DNA of 64,000 nucleotides from assembly GCF_008831285.2 (NCBI RefSeq), contig NC_045148.1:10669001-10733000 (forward strand), given 5' to 3'. Positions 50,751 through 62,805 of this stretch are shown here, in pieces. The stretch's first letter is position 1, and the number at the start of each line of letters is the position of its first letter. Origin of the DNA: Nymphaea colorata (Eukaryota > Streptophyta > Magnoliopsida > Nymphaeales > Nymphaeaceae). The notes under the pieces were generated by a model. That model searched no databases. It had not been told where the DNA came from and saw nothing but the letters and a program-made list of their open reading frames with translations. The position numbers were made by a program, and so were the translations under genes.

Positions 50751-51754
50751 TAAAAAAAAAACGTTTTTTACCCCTTAAAAGGGCATATTAGTTATAACAA
50801 TCTATGTATACAAACTTGACAAGTTTTACCTTGATCAAATCTCAAAATCTTTTTTTGTGGCTTTTTTTGTCCATACGAAAGTTTTCTTTTTGTATTAATA
50901 ATGGGTATTTTTTGTCATGATTAAAATGTCGATGAAAAAATTCATACACATACACCGCACATCGTATGTAGTCAGCTTGATGCATGAAGATCACTCATGA
51001 AAATCATTTATGCAATTTCTCAACAATGGGGTGAATATTTAGATTGGAAATAACCTCGTATCTGATCTCAAATCCCTAAAGTGGATTTCATGGTTGAGGA
51101 TTTGAGATCCACATTACATTACCAAAACCATGGATGTTTAGTCCAAGAAAAAATGGTCCGGGTGGCCTGAGAGTTTGACTACATATTGGCAATGGCATTG
51201 CAAGATCTTGAAGCCTGTTGGAGAATAGTAACATTATACTACTTAAGTTAAAAATTGGTTAGATTTGATGGACACTTAAAAAAAAAAATATTTTATAAAA
51301 TTATTCATTAAGATCTATAAAACAGTAATAATATGCTACCTAAGCCCAACAGCTCTGTGGAGAGGTTCCTTAGAGTCAAACTTCCGTCACTACGGGAAAA
51401 TAGAAACTAATTTAATAAAGTGCATTTTTTATTTTGACAGACAACCTGTTTTTACATTATTTATGAAATAGTTATTATGCTTTAACATTATTATTTTAAT
51501 TTTATGATATTACATTGAAATCTCCAGCATCCAAGCAGACCAGACCAGCTCGCTTATGTAGCCGGAGAAAAGTGGAACACGACAGTTAATAACGGCACGC
51601 AGTAGGTAGACGAAGTAGACAGTTTAGTTGCTTAACAAACAAAGAGGACGTCCGGTCTTTCAAGACAAACCAGATCTACAACAGACAGCAGAAAGGATCA
51701 CGAAACGAGGAAGACGATGAGGGATAGCAGCCATAACCCATGTTCTGAGCAGAG

Positions 51755-53071
51755 TTACAGCTTGAAATTGCCGCAGCTTGTCCCCTTGGACAGCAAGTTC
51801 GAGCTGAAGCCCATCTTCGAGCTCTCGAGATCGAACTGCAACAAGTTGTTCTCGAGCTGGTAGCCGCCGATCACAATGGACTCCCTCGACTCCACCCCTC
51901 CGTCCACGAACCCCAGGCACATTACCCCATTGCCGGCCGCCACCATAGAGTTGGCCCCCGCGATCTTCCACGCGGCACTCGCGCCTTCGAAGAACAGCTC
52001 GATCTCCGGCACTGCCCACCCCGTCCTGGTGTTGGCGACGTTCGCCGTGCTGAAGCACGCCCCGAAGGGCTTCACTGCCGCCACCCTCTTTATGTTCCGC
52101 GCGGCCGCCTCCCTCACAAAGGCCACCTCCACGGCACTGTATATGGAGCTCTCTAGCCTAGTGTAGGGCACCACAGTGCTGATCTTCGTCCCGCCTTTGG
52201 ACTTGTGTATGTCGAGCAGCGTCGTGTTCACGGGCACCGTCTTCCCGCTCACAGCAATTGAGGTAACCTTTACGAAGTACTCGACGGAACGCTCGCCGGC
52301 GAAGTAGGCGCCGGCTGTGCTGACGGGGTTGAAGAGGAGCTTCGTGTAAGCCATCGACTGCGAGACGTCGACGCCAGGCTGCATCACGTAAGGCCCGTCC
52401 CCAAAGAAAATGACACCGGGGGACGCCGCCGACGGCGACAAGCAGAGAGCGAACTTCCTCTTGAAGCCGAACGCAGACGCGAGCTGGTGGGGAGCAGCGA
52501 CGGCCGTCCGCCCGAGTCCGAGCATGCCCCGGCTCCCTGCGGCCAGACCGGGCAGCAGGAGAGTCGCGCCGCACATGAAGACGAAATGCGTTACGGTGGC
52601 GGGAGGCCCGGAGCTCCGGCCGTCGGTGGAACGAAGAACGAGCGTGTCGTCGGAAAGGTCGCCGCTGGTGGAGAGGTGGGTGATGGTGTTGCCAGGGGAG
52701 CCGCTGCAGGTGTTGTTGTTGCAGCCGGGTCTGGGAGGGGAGTAGCAGGCGCCGGTGCAGCCCAGCGCGCCGGCCGCAGCGCAGGTGGCCGCGCCACAGG
52801 GAACTGGGCGGAACGTGGAGGACTGATAGTCTTTGGTGCAGTCGACCCAGAGGAAGCCGGAGCCGAGGTCGACGACGAACTTGTCAGAGCGGAGAGGGGT
52901 CTTGTGCTGCAACGAAACGACATACTGCTTGGTGGCGGCGTCCTTGGCCACAGGAAGGACGAGAGCCGTCAAAGGAGAGGCCGCCGCTGCGGAGCTGCAT
53001 GGAAGGCTGCCATGGAAGAAGAGGAGGAAGAGGAAGCAGAGGTTGAGGGAGAAACTCCAGGGAAGAGCCAT
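51755..53071 (-). CDS. Aspartic protease-like protein, GIP/EDGP/xylanase-inhibitor type
   Basis: A single uninterrupted minus-strand exon of 438 aa, start ATG at 53071. A strong signal peptide (residues 1-~28) predicts secretion to the apoplast. The two-lobed A1-type fold is clear: lobe 1 has DLGSGFLWVDC (Asp68) and a six-plus cysteine cluster (about 92-122). Lobe 2 has the TRL-ESSIY region near residue 304. The second catalytic DTG/DSG is absent: the equivalent site reads STVVPYT (about 298-304), as in carrot EDGP, soybean basic 7S globulin and wheat TAXI, which bind or inhibit microbial glucanases and xylanases rather than cleave protein. Intronless structure is common in this group. Codons are GC-rich compared with the surrounding DNA. 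A pathogen-enzyme inhibitor role is inferred from family only. Confidence 0.93.
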   Translation of the reverse strand: MALPWSFSLNLCFLFLLFFHGSLPCSSAAAASPLTALVLPVAKDAATKQYVVSLQHKTPLRSDKFVVDLGSGFLWVDCTKDYQSSTFRPVPCGAATCAAAGALGCTGACYSPPRPGCNNNTCSGSPGNTITHLSTSGDLSDDTLVLRSTDGRSSGPPATVTHFVFMCGATLLLPGLAAGSRGMLGLGRTAVAAPHQLASAFGFKRKFALCLSPSAASPGVIFFGDGPYVMQPGVDVSQSMAYTKLLFNPVSTAGAYFAGERSVEYFVKVTSIAVSGKTVPVNTTLLDIHKSKGGTKISTVVPYTRLESSIYSAVEVAFVREAAARNIKRVAAVKPFGACFSTANVANTRTGWAVPEIELFFEGASAAWKIAGANSMVAAGNGVMCLGFVDGGVESRESIVIGGYQLENNLLQFDLESSKMGFSSNLLSKGTSCGNFKL

Positions 53072-54574
53072 GGGAGCCGAGTGAGGAAATGCTTTGGTTT
53101 CAAGAGATTCGATTACAGAAGAAGTGGGTCCGAATGGAGGAAGTCTGAGTCAAACGCGGCTACGGGTCACGAGGAAGGACCCAGTCGGGTACATCATCCA
53201 TCAATTTGTTCAGATGCTGATATTGTCAAAAAAGATGAGAATCCTCAACTGACCATTCAATTTTCTTATATATATATATATATATATTTCTCATTGGATG
53301 TTGATAATTAATGGTAGTAGTCTACAACATAGTGTATATTAGTGAATCTGAACCGCATCTAAGTAAATAACATTGGTGAATTCGTCTCTGTGGTCCGATT
53401 TTATGAAGTTAAGAGAGTGAAGAACTAAACATTAAGGAGATGCTTTAGGAGGAACGACGCCCCTACTTCTAAGAGTTTTTGAGGGCAATAATTGGCGTAG
53501 TAAGGAGGGAAGCTGCGTGTGAAGATCTTTCCCATTGAATATCTTGGAAGATGAGCATTCATGAGCAATAAATGGCTTGGCCTTCTTGCACTGTCGTTCA
53601 CGAGTCATCCTATCCTAAGCAAGTAAATGCTTCTCTAGCTGTATTTATTGTACGTATCTACTTTCTGACTAGGCTTCATTTTTACAAGAAGAATACTTTC
53701 TTCGAATACATGTTTGAAGAACTTCAAATTCTTGTTCTGCAATCAATTGCTAGATTAAGAGCATCAACTTACATAATTACAATAAGACGAGTTTTTCTTA
53801 GATTATGTGTTTTACACGCCGAGTCTAATACGCGGTTGGGACGTGATAGTTTGGCCTGATTACAATTAAATATTAAATTTTATGCTAAACAAACTCTGAT
53901 TTTGTTAATATTGATGGTTCATGAATCTGTTCCAATTTTTTGGACAAAGTCATGGAGCGTCCCTTCTATTAAGTTCTCCCTAACGGCAGGATCCGACTTG
54001 AATAGGAACCATTAGTTACATTAGCTAAGTAGACCCCTCATAAAGATATGCAGGGCCCTGTTTTCATATTTGTTTAATAAATAGAAATCTGGATTTGTTT
54101 GATGTGCAATAGAGGAACAAGGTGACATAGAGGCACAATTTACGTATAAAATTTTGATTGTAATTAGGGATGACAATAGATCAGAATCAAATTTAGACAT
54201 ATATCCTTTTATCATATCAAATTTAATGGATGCTCATATGCTCGGATAAGATGAATGAAGAACAAGTCAAATATTTTATCTGAATGCAACTTTTAAATAC
54301 ACAACTGAATCCAAACCACATTATGGCATGTTAATAACCGACTTTCAAAGTATTTGGTTAATAGATACATGATTTTGTCATTTCTTGAATCCAAATCTAA
54401 TATGATTTTTTTAGTGAGATGTTGAACGATATATATCTGACTTATTCGAAGAATGCATTTTGGTTAGATATTCCATCTATATTCGGTCTATTGACATCCT
54501 TAATTGAAATTAGTTGTGTAATAAAGAGAAGAACCTGTTTAATATGTGTGTGAGTTGGCCTCATATTAATTATA
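53072..54574. other. Intergenic region, promoter side of the protease-like gene
   Basis: AT-rich DNA with a TA run at 53267-53288, about 200 bases upstream of the protease-like ATG. No gene was seen. Confidence 0.5.
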
Positions 54575-54845
54575 CAATGTCCAACATAAGATGTGGGCAG
54601 CCATGGAGCTCCAGCTCCAAGCTGCAGAGAAATGAGCACAAAGGCCCGTTAGACAACTACAGGGAAGTACACAAGGACCAACAAATTTTTTTATTTTTAG
54701 ACCAACTGATCAAAGAGAGACCACAACAATCCAGACATGGTAAGACATATCGGAAAGCATCAAGAACAAGAAAGAGACGACGTTCAGTAACTTTCCTCTA
54801 AACCAGAAGACTTCCTTCCATAGTCTTAGCCAAGGTAGCGCTGGC
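54575..54845 (-). pseudogene. 3'-end relic of a PhzF-like gene
   Basis: On the minus strand, a frame ending at TAG (54798-54800) reads AKTMEGSLLV, the conserved family C-terminus, but the exon breaks off within a few codons upstream. The following ~220 bases match the region just 3' of the intact PhzF gene (about 56025-56240), including GCAGCCATGGA and CAGCTCCAAGC in register. No other exons are present nearby, so this is a truncated duplicate. Confidence 0.7.
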
Positions 54846-54849
54846 ATGG

Positions 54850-55010
54850 TTTTTGGCCTCTCCTCAAGGTTTTTTTTTTTAATTTACATGTAAATTTTAA
54901 AATATTTAACTTGTTCTATATAAAAATTTTAAAAAATGATATTTCAGCTCCTGTCAAAATTTAGAAACTTTACTTCGGCCCTCCTCATAAAAAATTTTCA
55001 TCTCACCAAC
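54850..55010 (-). repeat. Dispersed repeat, copy 2 (inverted)
   Basis: The reverse complement of this stretch aligns with 3410-3605. It abuts the broken end of the PhzF relic, so its insertion may mark the truncation point. Confidence 0.6.
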
Positions 55011-56241
55011 ACTTTCTTAGGAATGAGGCTCTCTAAGTTTCTCTCTCAAAATAATAGAACCAAATAAGAGAACGAAGAAGAAGATACAAGGATTTATGTT
55101 ATTTAGAAACAGAGTTCTCTTCTGTCCACGACCACACTCAAAGTTTTTCTACTATCATAGAAGAATAGAACAATACAAAAAACTGTCCCCTAAGTATGGG
55201 GATTAGTGCAAGCTTGCAAAACTTAAAATTACATGAACATAATCCACAGAAATTAGGGAAGCCTACATGGATCACGCTCCACGCTCCAAGTTTGTCTTCC
55301 TTCTATTCAAGTTAAAAGTATGTTCAATAATCTTACCAATGTTGCTAATGTAAGCGCCTACAGGCATGGTCATTAGTTATGACTCTAATCGGTCGACAAG
55401 AAAAATCAACCCATATCGGCTGACACCAGTGTTGCAGCAATTGATTGGCACATAAATAGAGTAGGTGATGCCATCAAGTTCGTGCTGACCGATTGATTGG
55501 TTGTAAATCTTCGAAAATGAATATCAAGAAATCAGTTACTGCAAAAATAACTATATATATATATATATAGTTAACCAACACTGACAGATTAAAACGATGC
55601 CTCTTACATAAATAAGAATGCCTCTGGTCGACCAACACTGACAGATTAAAACGATGATCTTACATGATTCAGCTGCCCTTGAAAGTGAATCACATTTTTA
55701 TTTTACTATAATCACGAGGGACTCCCCTCCTACTACACCGTCAAGTTACGACGTATACTTCACAATCAGATTCGAAGATAAAGGTCCAACACAATATATA
55801 GGAACAGAAGATAAATTAAAAACTCAGACTATGTCATTCACAGGAGCCTTTCATCGTGCCTGTACACTTTGGTAGTTGAAGACGGCATGAAAGTGCAGAG
55901 ACACGTTCGATCTACAGAGTTGCAATTGAAAATTGTGTGAGAAAGAGAAAAGGTAGCCAAATACTGTGACTTAAACCGCAACTCATTAGTTATACAGTGT
56001 TCTTCAGCATAAGAGACAAGCAGCCATGGAAGTTCAGCTCCAAGCCGCAAAGAAATAAGCAGACCCCCTTCAGGCGACTGCATCGTACATCGAAGTATAT
56101 AAGGAAGCAACATTGTGATCAAAGCATAGCCGCACTTGCTTTTTGGGGCCAACTGAAACAGCAGCGGCGACGATCAAACACAGTGAGTCTTCCGATCGAA
56201 GGGCGTGAAGAACAAGAAGGTGCCGACGATCGCAGCTTCCC
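55011..56241. other. Intergenic region downstream of PhzF gene A
   Basis: It contains a short TA run near 55552 and a ~27-bp direct repeat (ACCAACACTGACAGATTAAA at about 55573 and 55629). About 55850-56241 is probably the 3' UTR of the PhzF gene and is the part duplicated in the relic at 54.58 kb. Confidence 0.5.
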
Positions 56242-59200
56242 TTAAACCAGGAGACTTCCTACCATGGTTGTAACAGCTTGGCCTCTGATTAAGACTCGTC
56301 CAGTTTCTTCTTTCAATTGAATAGCCAGCTGCCCTCCTCTTTTAGATGCCTGATCATATACAACATTTCAAAAATGCTATTGTTTACATATGTAAATATC
56401 TCTCTTTTGTTCAACTTGAGAAGCATTATGCAGTTAAATTAAATTAAATCAAATACTCTTTTTTATGCATGTTTGCACACAAATGCGCACACGTATGATT
56501 GAGCGATAGGATTACAAGTCATCGCTTGGAAAAGAGCATGAAGTCGTACCCTCCCTTTCCCCTATATTCTTGGGCGGCACCAACGGCATTGGTGGGTAGC
56601 ATGAGTCCAATATATATCAGCTAGCGCACATTTGTTCACCTTATTTTTCGCACAAATTACTTAACAATATGAAAATTGAACTAGAAATGTGTGGCACTGA
56701 ATGTATCCTTACACCTGCACCTGCTATGCCCCATAGCGCTTCAGTATGATGAGATTCCTTCCTTTTTCTCTTGAAAGAAAGAGAGAGAGAGAGAGTCAAA
56801 AAATATTGTGGGAGTGTGATATGAATTTATGCTAAAGAATAGAATAAATTCTTGAAGCACTAAGACAAGTGTTTTACGATTGTACATAAATTTTTAGGGC
56901 AGATGTATGGAATACTTGTAAAATGTTACGGCTGCCAAACGACCCCCGAGGAGGTTTGCTGTAGCTAGTTGGGCAAATTGTTAGTAGGAGACTAAATTTG
57001 TTCAATTTTAATAAGTGTCTAACCGTTATATTAAGTTGGAGCATGTGTATGAACTTGAAGCAGGTTTAGGATCACCAAACAAGTGACAAACTCTTTAGAT
57101 CTGAGGGGTGATAGTGTACTGGGCGTCAAGGTGGTTCACCTCATCTAAGGATTCTGTTCGAATCTTGAAAGGATCACTGTCACGTTCCAGTGCCTCTACC
57201 TTTGGACAGGAAAATGTCCTGAATCATGCTCTGTGAACCCAAAAAGATGGACATACCGAGGGGGAGTGGGGGAGCACTGGTCTTTCTTAGGGACAGTGGA
57301 ATGAACCACTCACTCTCAAAATACATTTTTTTTTTAAAAACAGCTCTCCATTTTCGATATAAGTAGGAGAGAAAAAGAGAGAGAGAGTACCATGTAGGCG
57401 ATGAACTTGCATTTTCCAAGCTTGGAACTCCAATATGGCGCCAAACCACAATGTGTGCTTGCGCAGACGTGATCCTGTTGGAAGGAGGGATAGCAAAAAT
57501 GTCACCAGGTCGCCATGAAGTTAAAGATTAACAAATCAGCAAACGGTGAAAGTGGAAGTGAACTCATTAAGATTATGAAGCCATGAATGCATTGAAAGTT
57601 TGAAAATTTTTATACAGTCTACTTTGGTGGAAGGTGCAGATCCACAGTAGGTTATGTTATTAAAATATATGTTTGGAGAACACATAAAACAAAAACACCA
57701 TATTTTTATTTTAAAGAAACATGATATGATTATGTAGGAACATTTGATTGCTGGATCTAAAAATAGAACATGAACTTGAAATGCGCTTGCGGATACAGAC
57801 AAACAAATCATGGGATTTTTTTCTGCAATTGGCTACTAGCTACCTCATCTATGCCTATCTTGGGGCCGAAAAAGCGGGAAATAAAATCAAAGCCAGAGTC
57901 AGGGGAGGCGATCGCCGTCACAACAACCGCCCTTCCCGGCCACTTGCGCAGTTCATCCATCCGCGGTTGCAGCTCCCTCACAGCATCTCCTGAATCAATC
58001 TCAACCTTCAAAGCCAACATATAACTCAGTTCATGATCACTTCAGAAGTGCATTTTTATAACTTTAGAATCAATATATGCATAACAAAGGAAGAAAGCTA
58101 AGTGACATGCGTATACCAGTATGGCAGTTTTAAAAAATGTGGATGCGGGACATGGCAATAATACAAAGTCCCACAAAAGATTTATATACTTTGTTCAAAC
58201 GAGAAAAAGGTTTGATGTAGGTTGAATAAGATCTTAAAGTTTTTTAAATATGATATTTAAAGTTTTTTTTTTAACCTAACCTGGTAGATCTTAAGGATAG
58301 GTTGATGCAAAACTTATATTAAGTTGATCATTTTTTAGGTTTTAATGGTGTTTTTATAATAAACAAAAATGGTTGGCTCTCATCACATCAACATTTTGAT
58401 AGTATAAAAATCAATATTTTTCATAAAAACAACTTCATTCAAAACATGTTTTGTATCAAAATAGTGTTTAGAAATATATTAGGATGTTTATATTTTATTT
58501 AAAATAACTTTTTAGCAAAAAATTAAAGGTGTTGTTTATTCTTCACCTTGTCTGGTTTTTACCTATATATATATATATATATATATCACAAAAAAATTAA
58601 TGTGTTTTTGTATCGAGGTCAAAATGGGGTATGGGGATAAAATTATTATGTCCATGTTACTTAGGAAGAAAGTATATAACAGTTATGTATTAATAGCGCC
58701 CATTAATATTTGTATTCTATCATCAAATCTAAGAAACAAACACTCTAGTTTTTATTCAAACAGAAAATAAGTTTATTTATCGTTTCCTTTACGTTCCATA
58801 ATTATTATTTTTTGAAGAAACATATATTTAGATAGTTAAAAAAATCAGTATAAAGAGAGAGAATGTAGATTTACAACTAAAATTTGCTCCACCTTAACGT
58901 TCATAAATATTTTTGGGAGAGAGAGAGAGAGTCATTACAATGAGGTCTTCGGTACAGGAAACCTTCTTCGTACCCTTAATTTGAACTCCATTTAGAGTCT
59001 CGGAGAACAACGACATGTACGGCGCCGGATCGCAGTCATGGACGGTGAACCGCGGGAGATCCAACTCGATGCAGAACTCGTCCTTCGCTCCACCGGCGGA
59101 AGTAACTCCGGCCGCGCTGAGCGACCCTTCGATCTTATCGGCCGTGATCGGACCAGAGTTGGTGAGGAATTTGATCCTTGTTCCAGCGACGATGCCGGAG

Positions 59201-59834
59201 GAGAAGAGATGGTGGGAAGTTGCCAACGTTGCATGGCCGCAGATGCCGAGCTTCAAATTGAAATATCATCGGAAGCGATAGAAGGATCAATAAAACTTTG
59301 AATTTCCTCATGAGTATTTCGTTAATCGAAAGAAAAGTTTGTACCAACAAACTCTTCACCAAGATCCAAGAACGCTTAGTAAATTTTTTAGCACCAAATC
59401 GATAATGCTAGGCTTGATCCCCACCAACTTTCAGGCAAAAGAGAAAAGGTTCGAAGCAAGGACATGTGATGACAAACCTCCGTGACCGGAGTAAACCACC
59501 TCAAGTGAAAGATGGCATCGCCGTTTTCCGGCGGGGTGCACTCCCTGGAGGCTGGCCGCACGAAAGCAGTGACGCAGATACCGAATTCCTTCGCCGCCTC
59601 CTGCATCCAATGCCCGTCCCTCTCCTCTTCCAAGACGCAGACCACAGCAGGGTTCCCCTTGAAAGGAACGTCCGTGAAGGCGTCCACCTTCGTTCAACAA
59701 CAAAAGAACAGGCATCTTAAGCACGAAACAACGAGCAGAAAACGGAAGAAGAAAAAGAAGACAAGAAGGGAAGCTATGAGGCAACCAAGAATCTGTCTCC
59801 TCACCATTGCATACTTGACGGGACTGTTTGCCAT
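56242..59834 (-). CDS. PhzF-like isomerase/epimerase family protein (gene A)
   Basis: Six minus-strand exons: 59834-59805, 59687-59478, 59250-58939, 58005-57844, 57474-57391 and 56349-56242, all GT-AG and all phase 0, giving 301 aa, the usual plant length. The product begins MANSPVKYAMVDAFTDVPF. Family landmarks are KGNPAVVC, ICGHATLA (His86, equivalent to PhzF His74), GRAVVVTA, GFDFISRFFGPK and DHVCASTHC..APYW (Asp239 and Ser244, equivalent to Asp208 and Ser213), ending VTTMVGSLLV. PhzF itself isomerises a dihydro-anthranilate in bacteria; plant homologues have no settled reaction. Odd features: the catalytic Glu of the usual SET motif is Val49 (GICVTAF), and the G-S-A-H loop reads A-S-T-H. 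It lies head-to-tail with a second paralogue at the right edge. Confidence 0.9.
57105..57300 (+). mobile_element. Possible tRNA-derived SINE in PhzF gene A intron 5
   Basis: AAGGTGGTTCACC (A-box-like) is followed by CTGTTCGAATCTT (57154-57166, B-box-like). It lies antisense inside the ~1-kb last intron. No poly-A tail or target duplication was resolved. Confidence 0.35.
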
Positions 59835-62606
59835 TCTAGAGAGAGAGAAGGATCTGCAACATGCAGGTCATTCGGATCATATTTCAAAATTTTACGATTG
59901 TCTAGAGCACCATCAATGTCTGAACGATCATTTTTGTCAAGAAGTCTGCTCGGCCACCGAAATAAGAGCCGATTTTAATGGCTCGCCCCATTGACAGCAC
60001 AACGTGTATCAACAAAATCGGGACAGTCCTAACAGATTGGTAGAAGATGAAAACAAACACAACGAAAACAACATGCAGAAATTAACGAGAGATTGGACGA
60101 ATACGTCTTCGTCCGCCTCGATGATTTCCAACCATCTCTCGTCTTGATTTTCATGATTTTGGTCATTTAGATACGCGAATACGGAATACCCATTTCATGA
60201 AGCAGAGGTGTCAATTGGATTGGACACCAATCAGAGTTACCCTTTGCCATATTTAATTTATTGAATGTTCACATCTTGGATTTGAATGCCAGTAAGGATA
60301 AGTCGATTCTAAATTCGATAATTTAATTCATAGTCTGAATTGGAGCTGAATTCTACTTTTAAATTCACATTTTTGGCTATGATATCTAACTGTATAACTG
60401 CATTGTGATTTGTTAAGAACCAACTTTGGCGCACATATACGAATATTGGGTTAGCACATTTATTTTAAAGATGAATGTGAATTTGAATCCGACTAGGTAT
60501 TTATTTTAAATCGTTTTTTCAATTGGACCTTAATTTGTTTTCCTATCCAACATTTTCTTTAGACAGTTTGATGAGACAACCGATGCAAAATCTGATTCGT
60601 TGACGTCCTTAATAGGTCAAAGTGCATGATATTGACAACAAGGCCCCAACTTGAGTTGAAGATAATTAGTCTCAACTTTGTCTTGGATGGGAGCTTTTAT
60701 CCTTGGTGCTTAATTGTAAAGCTCAATGGTTGAAGCCGACTCCATCCGGATTTTGGAATATTAACATAAGCATTTCAAACAAAGAGTTTACAACTCAATT
60801 TACTGTTAGAAGCCTAACTATGAAATGTGAATTATGTAATTTAAAACCTAAGATTACTATAAAATATGAATTATGTAATTTAAAACTGAATCGGCAACCT
60901 CGGCATTCAATTTGGCTCAAACCAGCCGATTCAGATGACGCTGGTATCAAACAAAATCAGTTTGAACCAGATCAGCTCCCCTTGAATCAGATGATGCCTA
61001 AGGATTCGATCCAAGAAAATTGATGCAGCTTATATACCAATGCTTTAAATGCTTGGAGGAGAAGAAAGACCGTGCTGCTTCAACTAGCAGTGAATCTCCT
61101 TTAGTTGGTCAGCTGTAGCTAAAGATGTAAGTGGTTAAGATTCAAGCCAAATCACAACATTTATTAAATTCAATTTAATTTGATTAAATGCAGACTCTAA
61201 TATTATACCTTATTTTTTAAAAGCGAATGTGGATCCACCTAGACTAGAATCCAAGGTTGTTATTTAATCTCCTTGGATCTCTATCACATCCAAGTCAGCT
61301 ATCATACCCAGGTTTGGGTTTGGCTAATGGAACTGCATATTGAATCTGAATCCAATTTTCAGAATTTGAAATCAAATGGGTAAGTTCAATATTATCCAAT
61401 CAAATGTTATCTAATCCATTGACATCCCTACCGAGATAAGCCCCTTGATTTTCACATGCCATCTTTAAGATACTCAAGCTCCGGTCAAGTGGAAAGCTTG
61501 ACCGAGGGTTGAGCTCAAATCTATTAAACTTAACCAGGATTCATCTTCTAATGAACCAAATCAAGTGAACTAAATGCTGTTCTAGTTCAATTCTCAGTTC
61601 ATTCACGTTCAAAGTATAATTTTCAACTCAGATGAAAGTAATCTCAGTTCCTTAAGGTTCAAAACATAAATTTCAATCCAGATGAAAGTAATTTATGATC
61701 GTCAGTTAATCTAAAAGGACTAATTTAATGAACAATTCAACACGCCAACTATTAGATAACCTATTCGAACATAAGATAACCAATGAGAAATGTCACCCAA
61801 CCCCCGCGTATTTGAGGATGCCCTCAACATAGAGAAACATGTACTAAAGTGTATTTATGACTCACTCAGGTGATCAACTGTGACCTAACTTAGACCATTT
61901 TCCCCGTATCAGTGACTGTAAGAGGGGAATTGTAGTGGTGTGGAGGTGACAGCCCTTATATCTACGTCTCAACTCTAATACTTTGGCACCGAGCCTTGTA
62001 ATTCAGGCTTATATGGGTCTCCCTTCCAAGAAATAGGCCTATCGAGTTGCTTTGATGGGCAGTCTATAATACCAGTAAGCAATGAGATTCAGCAAAAGCA
62101 GTGTGAGGCAGATTACAATGAAGCAGCAAATTTTAGCAAAGGAAATCAGGTTTCCTGCCAATTGATAGCTTCATTTCTTCATGACCACATATGGATACTA
62201 ATACTGCTGGACCAGCTGTCATATATCTGAGATGACCTTATGGTCAATCACAGTCTTGTGGGCAGCAGCATATGGATCCACCTCAAGGACTGCTTCACTT
62301 AGTAGACTGTTTGGCCTTAGAAGCTTTGCTTGCACTTTGTTGGCGGAACATAGAAAACCCTTACATACATGTACTGTTTCTGAGTTAACACTTCTCAATT
62401 CAATGCGATTTTGCTGTTACAAGCAAAGATACATAATTATCATTGGGGAGCTTGAATCAATCACGGAACTAGTTCTTAATATTGATTCAGATAGAAACTT
62501 TTAGCTATACTACACCGTTTTACGAGACAGGATTCCTTGAACACAGAAGGTACTCTCCAGCTTGGTGTATGATCAAACTAGAATTCCTCTGCATCTTGAT
62601 GAGCGA
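59835..62606. other. Intergenic region between the two PhzF-like genes
   Basis: AT-rich, containing the gene A promoter at its left and gene B 3' UTR at its right. A ~38-bp imperfect tandem duplication (GAATTATGTAATTTAAAAC at about 60829 and 60867) and a short repeat CGATCAAACTAGAATT-type near 62570 and 62605 are the only clear structures. Confidence 0.5.
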
Positions 62607-62758
62607 TCAAACTAGAATTGATCCTTCCATAACAGTTACGGCTTCACCTCTAATCAATACGCGACCTCGATCATCCTTGAACTGAAGGACCAACTTCCCA
62701 CCTCTTGGAGATGCCTGCTTTCATCAAGCTATCAGACATAGCGATCGAGCGAGAGAGC

Positions 62759-62805
<47 letters not shown>

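Larger units (their letters stand above)
45572..51754. other. Gene-poor intergenic region
   Basis: AT-rich DNA with a ~126-bp tandem duplication (48271-48525) and a simple-sequence region (50030-50750). No frame between 45.8 and 51.7 kb has domain character. The last ~100 bases are presumably the 3' UTR of the minus-strand protease-like gene. Confidence 0.55.

Noticed and set aside
52487-53311. A 274-codon open frame on the plus strand across the protease-like gene
   Set aside because: It is antisense to a gene with a clear signal peptide, conserved cysteines and family motifs. Its composition (Gly/Ala/Arg-rich, low complexity) is what GC-rich antisense reading gives.
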